DNA of 64,000 nucleotides from UBA668 sp041918155 (GTDB lineage Bacteria; Actinomycetota; Acidimicrobiia; Acidimicrobiales; Ilumatobacteraceae): assembly GCA_041918155.1 (NCBI GenBank), contig JAYRWH010000018.1, forward strand, positions 62,001 to 126,000. Reading direction: 5' to 3'. A program made the position numbers and the translations under genes. Of this stretch, positions 25,601 through 33,103 are shown piece after piece; position 1 is the first letter of the stretch, and every line of letters begins with the position of its first letter. The notes beneath the pieces were generated by a model, which was given only the letters and a program-made list of their open reading frames with translations, did not search any database and was not told the DNA's origin.

Positions 25601-26673
25601 CAGATCCTCGGTAGCAGCTCGCCGAGCGGTAGGTCGATGATGCGGGTACCACCGATCGCGGTTCGGGCGGCGACGATGCCGGGGTGGTCGGCGACGACCT
25701 CGCCGATGCGCACCGCTCCCTCGCCCCCCGACGTGTCCCGCACTGCTGCCAGCGCCCGCGCTGCGTCGTCCTCGGCGACGAACACGAGCAGACGGCCCTC
25801 GTTGGCCACCTGTAGCGGGTCGATGCCCATCAGTGCGCAGGCGCTGCGCACCGCCGCGTCGACAGGGAGGGCCTCGTCGTCGAGAAGGATCCCGGTGCCG
25901 GCTGACGCGGCGATCTCGTTGAGCGCTGCGGCCACGCCGCCGCGGGTGGGGTCGCGCAGGGCGTGCACGTCGATGCCCGCGTCGAAGAGGGCGGCGGCCA
26001 GTCGGTGCACGGGCGCAGAATCGCTCTCCACGGCTGTGCCGAACTGAAGGCCGTCGCGCACACTCATCACGGCCACGCCGTGGCGGCCGATGCTGCCGGT
26101 GACGATCACTGCATCGCCCGGTGTTGCCCGTTGTGGCCGCACATCCACGCCATCGCGGACGCGGCCGAGGCCCGTCGTCGTGATGTAGACCCCGTCGCCC
26201 TTGCCACGCTGCACCACTTTGGTGTCGCCGGCGACGATTGCCACGCCTGCCGCCCGCGCCGCGGCCGCCATCGACGCGGCGATGCGGCGCAGGAGGTCGG
26301 TGTCGGTGCCCTCCTCGATCACGAACGCGGCGGTGAGGTGCAGCGGGATCGCGCCCGCGCACACGAGATCGTTCACGGTGCCGTGCACCGCGAGCGAGCC
26401 GATGTCGCCACCGGGGAAGAACAGGGGCTGCACTACGAACGAGTCGGTGGTGAGGGCCAGCCGCTCGCTGCCGACTTCGACCACGGTGGCATCGGCAAGT
26501 TGGTCGAGCAGGGGGTTGGCGAGCGCCGGCAGGAACACGTCGGCGAGCAGTTCGGCGGTGAGCCGTCCACCGCCGCCGTGCCCGAGCACGACCGTCTCGC
26601 GGTGCACCACCCGTGGTGGGCACGACCAGTTCGCCGGATCGACCGGCTCATTCGTTTCAGCGGTGTCAGCCAT
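25597..26673 (-). CDS. hypE: Hydrogenase maturation protein HypE (cyanide ligand synthesis)
   Basis: 358 residues, ATG 26673, overlapping the hypD stop by eight bases. PurM-like ATP-binding fold: GHGGGGRLTAELL near residue 32, LTTDSFVVQPLFFPGGDIG, and DPTRGGVAAALNEIA later. The chain ends in PRIC; this last cysteine is the residue that receives the carbamoyl group from HypF and is dehydrated to thiocyanate. It ends the minus-strand maturation operon and converges on the hydrogenase structural operon. Confidence 0.96.
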   Translation of the reverse strand: MADTAETNEPVDPANWSCPPRVVHRETVVLGHGGGGRLTAELLADVFLPALANPLLDQLADATVVEVGSERLALTTDSFVVQPLFFPGGDIGSLAVHGTVNDLVCAGAIPLHLTAAFVIEEGTDTDLLRRIAASMAAAARAAGVAIVAGDTKVVQRGKGDGVYITTTGLGRVRDGVDVRPQRATPGDAVIVTGSIGRHGVAVMSVRDGLQFGTAVESDSAPVHRLAAALFDAGIDVHALRDPTRGGVAAALNEIAASAGTGILLDDEALPVDAAVRSACALMGIDPLQVANEGRLLVFVAEDDAARALAAVRDTSGGEGAVRIGEVVADHPGIVAARTAIGGTRIIDLPLGELLPRIC

Positions 26674-27778
26674 GTCCGGGGCGCACCTCCACCCGGCGGT
26701 GCGCGTAGTACGCGGCGCACGTGCCTTCGCCCGACACCATCGTGGCCCCGAGCGGGGTTCGTGGCGTGCAGACGGTTCCGAACATCTCGCACTCGGCTGG
26801 CGTGATGAGGCCGCGCAACACCTCGCCGGCGCGGCACCCGGTGGGCTCGGTGGCGGTGATGGGGCCGATGTCGTCCGCGAAGCGCTCCTCGGCATCGAAG
26901 CCGCGCAAGCGGGCGCGCAGGCGCCACCCACTGGCGGGGATGGTGCCGATGCCGCGCCAGTCGCGGTCGCACGTCTCGAACACCTCGGCGAGCAAGGCGC
27001 GGGCAGCGGGGTTGCCTTCCTCGGTCACGGCGCGCGGGTAGGCGTTTTCCACCTCGGCCACGCCGCGCTCGAGTTGCGCCACAGATCGGCGGATGCCGTC
27101 GAGCAGGTCGACCGGTTCGAAGCCGGTGATCACCACCGGCGTGTGATGGCGAGCGGCGAGCGGCCGGTACTCGCTGCAGCCCATGACGGTGCACACATGG
27201 CCGGCGGCGAGGATCGCCTGCACACGGCAGGCCGGCGCGGCGAGGATCGCCTCGACCGCGGGCGGCACGAGCACCTGCGACACGAGCAGCGAGAAGTTCG
27301 CCAGCCCGAGTTGCTGCGCCTGGCAGACCGCGAGCGCGTTCGCCGGCGCGGTGGTCTCGAAGCCGATCGCGAAGAAGACGACCTGCCGGTGCGGCTCGGC
27401 CACGGCGATGCGCACTGCGTCGAGCGGGGAGTGCACCACGCGCACGTCGCCACCGTGGCTGCGGACCATGAACAAGTCGCCACCGCTGCCGGGGACGCGC
27501 AACATGTCGCCGAACGAGCAGAACGTCACGTCGGGCAGCGCTGCGATCGCGAGCGCGCGGTCGATCGTCGCCAGCGGGGTGACGCACACGGGGCAACCGG
27601 GGCCGTGCAGCAGTTCGAGGCCGTCGGGCAACAGCTGGTCGATGCCGTGGCGGATGATCGAGTGCGTCTGCCCGCCGCACAGTTCCATGAGCGTCCACGG
27701 CCGGGTCGTGATCCGGCCGATCTCGGCGAGCAGGCCGCGGGCGAGGGCCGGGTCGTTGAACTCGTCGAGGTACTTCAC
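26666..27778 (-). CDS. hypD: Hydrogenase maturation protein HypD
   Basis: 370 residues from GTG 27778, which overlaps the hypC stop (GTGA). Conserved family motifs are present: MELCGGQTHSI, GPGCPVCVTP, FAIGFETTAPA, GCSEYRPLA and GCRAGEVLRG; the cysteines bind the [4Fe-4S] cluster and the iron being fitted with CN and CO ligands. Together with HypC it forms the scaffold for the Fe(CN)2CO unit. Typical length for the family. Confidence 0.96.
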   Translation of the reverse strand: MKYLDEFNDPALARGLLAEIGRITTRPWTLMELCGGQTHSIIRHGIDQLLPDGLELLHGPGCPVCVTPLATIDRALAIAALPDVTFCSFGDMLRVPGSGGDLFMVRSHGGDVRVVHSPLDAVRIAVAEPHRQVVFFAIGFETTAPANALAVCQAQQLGLANFSLLVSQVLVPPAVEAILAAPACRVQAILAAGHVCTVMGCSEYRPLAARHHTPVVITGFEPVDLLDGIRRSVAQLERGVAEVENAYPRAVTEEGNPAARALLAEVFETCDRDWRGIGTIPASGWRLRARLRGFDAEERFADDIGPITATEPTGCRAGEVLRGLITPAECEMFGTVCTPRTPLGATMVSGEGTCAAYYAHRRVEVRPGHG

Positions 27779-28044
27779 GGCGGGCCCGCCTCGTCGCCGA
27801 TCTGGCCGCCGATCGGGCCGATCTCGCCGATCTCGCGGAACAGCGCCAGTGTCTCGGCCGCAGCTTGTTCGTCGAGGCGCTGGATCGCGACGCCTGCGTG
27901 GGCAATCACATAGTCGCCCACCTGCGCCTCGGGCACGAGCGTGAGCGCGACCTCGTAGACGGTGCCGTCGAAATCGACGGTCGCCACTGGCTGGCCGAAC
28001 TGCTCGCCGATGGCGGTGATCCGCCCGGGGATTGCGAGGCACAT
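27775..28044 (-). CDS. hypC: Hydrogenase maturation chaperone HypC
   Basis: 89 residues from ATG 28044. It begins MCLAIPGRI; the N-terminal cysteine (C2 after the initiator Met) is the iron-binding residue of the family. The short beta-barrel continues with VDFDGTVYEVALTLVPEAQVGDYVIAHAG. One base separates its start from the hypF stop, and its end overlaps hypD by four bases. It carries the Fe(CN)2CO unit to the large subunit. Confidence 0.95.
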   Translation of the reverse strand: MCLAIPGRITAIGEQFGQPVATVDFDGTVYEVALTLVPEAQVGDYVIAHAGVAIQRLDEQAAAETLALFREIGEIGPIGGQIGDEAGPP

Positions 28045-28045
28045 G

Positions 28046-30355
28046 TCAGCCGGCCCGTTCGGTGAGTGCCCGTGCGACGACAGCCTGGCCGAGCGCGAGC
28101 CCGCCGTCGTTGGTGGGTACCTGTCGGTGGCGCAGCACGGTGAAACCCTCGCGCATCAGCGCGTCCGTGCACAGGTCTGCCAGCAACAAGTTCTGGAACA
28201 CCCCCCCTGACAGCGCCACCGGCACCCGCTCCCCTGCGTTCATGTCACACATGTACCACGAGGCCACGTGGTGGACGTGTGACACGAACGCTCGGTGGAA
28301 GCGGGTGGAGACCGTGGAGGGGCGAACGCCGGCGCGCACATCGGCGACGACGGCGCGGATGACGGGTGCCGGGTCGATCGCCCCGTCTGCGTCCGGCGGG
28401 GGGAACTCGTACGCCCCGGTCGCCAAGGAGTCGGCGATGGCCTCCAACTCGATCGCGGCCTGGGCCTCGTAGTCGACCCGCTGGCGAACCCCGCACAGGG
28501 CGGCGACTGCGTCGAACAGCCGACCAACGCTGCTGGTGAAGACGGTGCCGCTCCCGGTGGACAGCATCGCGCGCAACACCTCGCGATCGTGTGGCGCGAC
28601 GACGGCGACGCACGGCAAGCCCTCGTGCCACTCGACGCCAGCGGCCCATAAGTGGGCGAGCGCGGCCCGCGCCGGGTGCTCGATGGCGGCATCACCGCCC
28701 GGCAATGCCACCGCCCGCAGGTGGGCAACTCGCGAGAACTCGCCAGCCGTCGCCGCGAGGACCTCGCCACCCCAGATCGTGCCGTCGCTTCCGTAGCCGG
28801 TGCCGTCGAAGGCAAAGCCCAGTATTGGGCCGGTGATGCCGTGCTCGGCTGCGGCCGCGATCACGTGAGCATGGTGGTGCTGCACCGCTACCACGGGCGA
28901 GCCCCACTCGGCGGCCAACTCGCGCCCCAAGCGGGCGGACAGGTAGCCGGGGTGGGCGTCGACCGCCACCACCTCGGGCGTGGTACCCACGAGATCGCAC
29001 AACTGGTGGGCGGCCTGGCGCGCCGCCGTGTACGTGGCGAGCTGGCCATGATCGCCCAGGTGCTGCGACATGAACGCCTGGTCGCCGATGGCGAGGCACA
29101 GCGCGCCCTTGAGATCGCCGCCCATGGCAAGCACGGTGCGCCCGCCGGTCGCGAGGGTGATCGGCAGCGGCACGTACCCGCGGGCGCGGCGTACCGGCGC
29201 GGCCACACCGTCATGCACGCGCACGACGCTGTCGTCGCACGCGGCGTGGATCGGGCGGTCGTGGGCGAGAAACGCGTCCGCGATCGCGCCGAGGCGGGCG
29301 CGGGCGTCGGCATCGTCGGTGGCAATCGGCTCGTCGGCGAGGTTGCCCGACGTGCAGACCAGCACCCGCGTCTGCAGGCCGTCGAGCAGGAGGTGCTGCA
29401 GCGGTGCGGTTGGCAACATCACGCCCACGTCGGCGGCGCCCGGGGCGACGAGGTCGGGCCACGCGGCCGCGCCCGGCGAACAGCGTTCGGTCCGGCGCAA
29501 GAGCACGATCGGCCGCTGCGCCGACGCGAGCGCGGTCCGCTCGGCGTCGGACACCAGCGCCGCGTCGGCCACAGCGTCGGCGTCGGCCACGAGCACCGCG
29601 AAGGGCTTGGCGCCCCGGTGCTTGCGCTCTCGCAGCCGCGCGACGGCCGCAGCATCCGAGGCGGCGCACATCAGGTGGTAGCCGCCGATGCCCTTCACGG
29701 CAACGATCGAGCCGCTGTCGAGCAGCGCCTGCGTAGCGCGCACCGCCTCGTCGTGAGTGGCCAGCACCCCGCCCACAGAATCGGTGAGCGCCAGCTGCGG
29801 TCCGCACACCGGGCAGGCGAGCGGCTGTGCATGGTAGCGGCGATCGTGGGGGTCGTCATACTCCGCCTGGCACCGCGCACACAGCGGGAAGCCGGCCATC
29901 GTCGTGTTCGGCCGGTCGTAGGGCATGCGCCGTGTGATCGTGAACCGCGGGCCGCACTCGGTGCACGTGACGAAGGGGTAGCAATAGCGGCGATCCGTGG
30001 GGTCGTGCATTTCGGCCAAGCATGCGTCGCACACGGCGACGTCGGGCGGCAGCGCAGTGACCGCGCCGCCCGCATCCTCGCTGGCGATGATACGGAAGCC
30101 GGCCGGCAAGGCGCCCTCGGTGGCAGGCGGGTCGAGCACGGTCACCGTCCGCACCGATGCGAGCGGTGGCGCGTCGGCGCGCAGACGGTGCACGAACTCG
30201 GCGAGCACGGCCTCGGGCGCTGAGGCGTCGATGAGCACACCGGCGGCGTCGTTGCGCACGGTGCCGCTGATCGCCAACTCCTCGGCCAGCCGGTGCACGA
30301 ACGGCCGATAGCCGACACCTTGCACCACGCCGGTGACGCGCAGCGACGACCTCAC
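28046..30355 (-). CDS. hypF: Carbamoyltransferase HypF
   Basis: 769 residues from GTG 30355, chosen because the acylphosphatase domain begins there (RVTGVVQGVGYRPFVHRLA). Order: acylphosphatase (1-90), two zinc fingers (C109, C112, C131, C134 and C159, C162, C181, C184), YrdC-like domain (about 205-390) and Kae1-like carbamoyltransferase domain (about 400-769) with the metal-binding HHHAH motif. It makes carbamoyl-AMP and loads HypE. First of the hypFCDE block; the TetR gene ends only 25 bases upstream on the same strand, so they may share a transcript. HypA and HypB, for nickel insertion, are not in this window. Confidence 0.95.
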   Translation of the reverse strand: MRSSLRVTGVVQGVGYRPFVHRLAEELAISGTVRNDAAGVLIDASAPEAVLAEFVHRLRADAPPLASVRTVTVLDPPATEGALPAGFRIIASEDAGGAVTALPPDVAVCDACLAEMHDPTDRRYCYPFVTCTECGPRFTITRRMPYDRPNTTMAGFPLCARCQAEYDDPHDRRYHAQPLACPVCGPQLALTDSVGGVLATHDEAVRATQALLDSGSIVAVKGIGGYHLMCAASDAAAVARLRERKHRGAKPFAVLVADADAVADAALVSDAERTALASAQRPIVLLRRTERCSPGAAAWPDLVAPGAADVGVMLPTAPLQHLLLDGLQTRVLVCTSGNLADEPIATDDADARARLGAIADAFLAHDRPIHAACDDSVVRVHDGVAAPVRRARGYVPLPITLATGGRTVLAMGGDLKGALCLAIGDQAFMSQHLGDHGQLATYTAARQAAHQLCDLVGTTPEVVAVDAHPGYLSARLGRELAAEWGSPVVAVQHHHAHVIAAAAEHGITGPILGFAFDGTGYGSDGTIWGGEVLAATAGEFSRVAHLRAVALPGGDAAIEHPARAALAHLWAAGVEWHEGLPCVAVVAPHDREVLRAMLSTGSGTVFTSSVGRLFDAVAALCGVRQRVDYEAQAAIELEAIADSLATGAYEFPPPDADGAIDPAPVIRAVVADVRAGVRPSTVSTRFHRAFVSHVHHVASWYMCDMNAGERVPVALSGGVFQNLLLADLCTDALMREGFTVLRHRQVPTNDGGLALGQAVVARALTERAG

Positions 30356-30380
30356 GCCGTCAAGAGTAGCGAGCTCGAAC

Positions 30381-31025
30381 TCAGTGTCGGTCGGGAAGCA
30401 GCGGCACGCCCAACGCGGGCAGCACGAACCGCACCACGTGGGCGCGGGCAGCCGCGCGGTCGAGCGTGCTGCGACCATGCATGGCATCGGTGAAGACGCG
30501 CCACACGAGCGCGTGGATCGACCCCGCGTCGCTGTCGGGATCGCATGTCGGGAACTCGCCGCTCGCGGCCCCGGCCACGAGCACTCGATGCAGCGGTGCG
30601 TAGATCTGAGCGATGGCCTCGTGGCCGGCATCCTCGAACGTCGCCCGCAACGAATTGGAGGCGAACATGCGGGCGACCCTGCTCCGGCGCGCGTCGAAGC
30701 CCATCTCGAGGATCTCGTCGATCCAGGTGAGCAACTGCTCCGTGGGACCGGCCGCTGTCTGCAATCGCGCCTCGAGGTGCGCAGTGGTGCGCTCCACGTT
30801 CTGGCGGAACATCGCGATCAGCAGGTCGTCCTTCGAGGCGAAGTGCCGGTAGAACGCGCGGGTGCTGATCCTGGCCTCGTTGAGGATGTCGATGATGTTC
30901 GCGTTGGCGTAGCCGTTGCGGCTCATCACGGCGAAGGCGGCTTTGAAGAGGTTGCTGCGCTCGCGCTCGCGTTCCTTTTCGCGCTCGCGTTCGCGGAGTT
31001 CCTGCTGCGGCGTGGCCACGGCCAT
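30381..31025 (-). CDS. TetR/AcrR-family transcriptional regulator
   Basis: 214 residues, ATG 31025 overlapping the upstream SDR stop. A highly charged N-terminal run of alternating Glu and Arg (residues about 10-23) precedes the helix-turn-helix, which reads LFKAAFAVMSRNGYANANIIDILNEARISTRAFYRHFASKDD in the usual TetR pattern (about 25-68). The rest is the helical ligand-binding domain. A 15-base palindrome in the divergent promoter region at 31812 is the best candidate operator, which would link it to the SDR on one side and the P450 on the other. Ligand unknown. Confidence 0.9.
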   Translation of the reverse strand: MAVATPQQELREREREKERERERSNLFKAAFAVMSRNGYANANIIDILNEARISTRAFYRHFASKDDLLIAMFRQNVERTTAHLEARLQTAAGPTEQLLTWIDEILEMGFDARRSRVARMFASNSLRATFEDAGHEAIAQIYAPLHRVLVAGAASGEFPTCDPDSDAGSIHALVWRVFTDAMHGRSTLDRAAARAHVVRFVLPALGVPLLPDRH

Positions 31026-31771
31026 CAGGAGGTCACCACGTCGTCGCGCGCCGCAACGATGGCGGCCATGCGTTGTTGCACGTCGTTGCGACTTTCGTCG
31101 TCGGTGAACACGTACGCCCGGTTGCGGCGGATGGCGTCGACCACATTGGCCGCGACCACCGAGGCCGGGCGCTCGGCGATCGGGTTCATGCGCGAGTTGA
31201 TGCGGCCGGGCATCACCACGCTGACCCCCACCGGTGCGCCCACCTCGGCGAGATCGAGGCGCAGCACGTCAGAGAGTCCGAGCACGGCGTGCTTGGAGGT
31301 GGCGTACGGCCCGAGCCGGGGGATGACGTTCACTGCGGCCAGTGAGGCGACGTTGACCACGTGGCCCTCCTCGCCGGTGGCGAGGATGCGCGGCACGAAG
31401 GAGTGAACACCGTGGATGACACCCCACAGGTTGATGCCCAACAAGTGCTGCCACTGATCGAGGGGCAGCTCCCAGGTGAGGCCACGGTTGACGATGCCCG
31501 CGTTGTTGACCGCGACATGAAGGGCACCGAAGCGGGCGACGACGGCCACGGCGAGGGCCTCGACGGAAGCCGCATCGCTGACATCGGTGACCATGCCCTC
31601 CACCTCGGCACCAGCGCCGCGCAATGTCTCCACGGCTTCGGCGAGCACCTCGGCGTCGATGTCGGCGAGGACGACCCTCATGCCCTCGATGGTGAATCGT
31701 TCCGCGATCGCGTACCCGATTCCCCCGGCGGCACCAGTGACGACCGCGACCCGACCCTCGAAATCCTTCAT
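31025..31771 (-). CDS. Short-chain dehydrogenase/reductase
   Basis: 248 residues, ATG 31771. Classical SDR: TGAAGGIGYAIAE at about 12-24, NNAG in VAVNNAGIV, serine in NVASLAA, and YATSK. A C-terminal NNRA-like segment (DAIRRNRAYVFTDDESRND) is typical of SDRs found in lipid or steroid catabolic clusters. It is transcribed with the TetR gene and is divergent from the cytochrome P450 gene across a 90-base region with a palindrome. Confidence 0.9.
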   Translation of the reverse strand: MKDFEGRVAVVTGAAGGIGYAIAERFTIEGMRVVLADIDAEVLAEAVETLRGAGAEVEGMVTDVSDAASVEALAVAVVARFGALHVAVNNAGIVNRGLTWELPLDQWQHLLGINLWGVIHGVHSFVPRILATGEEGHVVNVASLAAVNVIPRLGPYATSKHAVLGLSDVLRLDLAEVGAPVGVSVVMPGRINSRMNPIAERPASVVAANVVDAIRRNRAYVFTDDESRNDVQQRMAAIVAARDDVVTS

Positions 31772-31811
31772 GCCGCGACCTTATCCGCGCTCCGCTGATG
31801 TGTCCGCGCCG

Positions 31812-31826
31812 AACCGAGAATCGGTT
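31812..31826. promoter_or_regulatory. 15-base palindrome, candidate TetR operator
   Basis: AACCGA (31812-31817) and TCGGTT (31821-31826) are perfect inverted repeats around GAA, lying between the divergent SDR/TetR and P450 genes. Size and position match typical TetR-family operators. A short T-run follows on the plus strand, which would also fit a terminator, but no plus-strand gene ends here. Confidence 0.55.
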
Positions 31827-31861
31827 TTTCACAACTTGCGAATCGTGTTACCGTCGCGCCC

Positions 31862-33070
31862 ATGGGGGAGCGCACCGAGATCTACTACGACCCGTTCGAC
31901 TTCGAGATCGACAAGGACCCGTATCCGCTGTGGAAGCGCATGCGCGATGAGGCGCCGCTCTACTACAACGAACGCTATGACTTCTTTGCCCTCAGCCGCT
32001 TCGACGATGTCGAGGCCGGCCTCAAGGACTTCAGCCGGCTCATCTCCGGCAAAGGCACGCTGCTCGAGGTGATCAAGAGCGGCGCCGAGCTGCCCAAGGG
32101 CATGGTGATCTTCGAGGATCCGCCCACCCACGACGTGTACCGCAGCCTGCTCGCCCGGGTGTTCACCCCCAAGAAGGTGCTCGCACTCGAACCGCAGATC
32201 CGCCAGTTCTGTGCCGACTCGCTCGACCAGTTCGTCGGCGAGCCCGGGTTCGACTTCGTGCGCGACCTCGGGGCGCAGATGCCCGGCAAGCTGATGGGCA
32301 AGCTGATGGGCGTGCCCGACGGCGACCTCGATTTCATCCGCGCCAGCATCGACCACGGCCTCAAGCTGGAGTCGGGCGACGAGATGCCCGATGCTCAGGC
32401 GATGGCCGATATCAACCGCGACATGCTCGAGGGCAACTTCGCCGACTACATCGACTGGCGCCTCCTGAACCCCTCCGACGACCTGATGACCGAGTTGCTC
32501 ACCGCAGAGTTCGACGATCACACGGGCGAACGCCGCACGCTGAGCCGCGAAGAGGTGCTCGGCTACTGCCGCCTGCTGGCCGCGGCCGGCAACGAGACCA
32601 CCACCCGGCTCATCTCCTTCACCGGCAAGCTGCTCTCCGACTTTCCCGAGCAGCGCCGCGAGATCGCAGCCGATCACTCGCTCATCAATGGTGCGATCGA
32701 GGAGATCCTGCGCTACGAAACACCCACGCCGGCGCTCTCGCGCTATGTCGCCACCGATGTCGAGTACCACGGTCAGACCGTGCCCGAGGGCAGCGCGATC
32801 GTTCTGATGCCGGCCTCGGCAAACCGCGATGATCGCCACTTCCCCAACGGCGACGACTTCGACATCCACCGCAAGATCGACCACCACCTCGCGTTCGGCT
32901 ACGGCATCCACTTTTGTCTCGGTGCGTCGCTGGCCCGGCTGGAGGGTCGCATTGCGCTCGACGAGCTGCTGAAGCGCTTCCCCGACTGGCACGTGGATTA
33001 CGACAACGCGATCCAGGCGCACACCTCCACGGTGCGCGGCTGGGAGCGCCTGCCCGTTCTGTTCAACTGA
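31862..33070 (+). CDS. Cytochrome P450
   Basis: 402 residues, ATG 31862. Motifs: I-helix AAGNETTTR (about residue 240), K-helix EEILR, and the haem loop FGYGIHFCLGASLAR with the thiolate C352. No membrane anchor, so it is a soluble bacterial P450 needing ferredoxin and reductase from elsewhere. FEDPPTHDVYRSLLARVFTPKKV is the usual C-helix region. It is followed 33 bases later by the DUF35-thiolase fusion and may belong to a steroid or branched-lipid catabolic unit. The substrate is inferred only from neighbours. Confidence 0.95.
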   Translation: MGERTEIYYDPFDFEIDKDPYPLWKRMRDEAPLYYNERYDFFALSRFDDVEAGLKDFSRLISGKGTLLEVIKSGAELPKGMVIFEDPPTHDVYRSLLARVFTPKKVLALEPQIRQFCADSLDQFVGEPGFDFVRDLGAQMPGKLMGKLMGVPDGDLDFIRASIDHGLKLESGDEMPDAQAMADINRDMLEGNFADYIDWRLLNPSDDLMTELLTAEFDDHTGERRTLSREEVLGYCRLLAAAGNETTTRLISFTGKLLSDFPEQRREIAADHSLINGAIEEILRYETPTPALSRYVATDVEYHGQTVPEGSAIVLMPASANRDDRHFPNGDDFDIHRKIDHHLAFGYGIHFCLGASLARLEGRIALDELLKRFPDWHVDYDNAIQAHTSTVRGWERLPVLFN

Positions 33071-33103
33071 CCCCCGCTCGCGAAGAACCCGAGGTACCAA
33101 GCC

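Noticed and set aside
30356..30631. Upstream extension of HypF by 92 codons
   Set aside because: It would run through the 3' end of the TetR gene, and the acylphosphatase domain begins at GTG 30355.
31812..31831. Palindrome plus T-run read as a rho-independent terminator
   Set aside because: No plus-strand gene ends upstream; both neighbouring genes start from this region.
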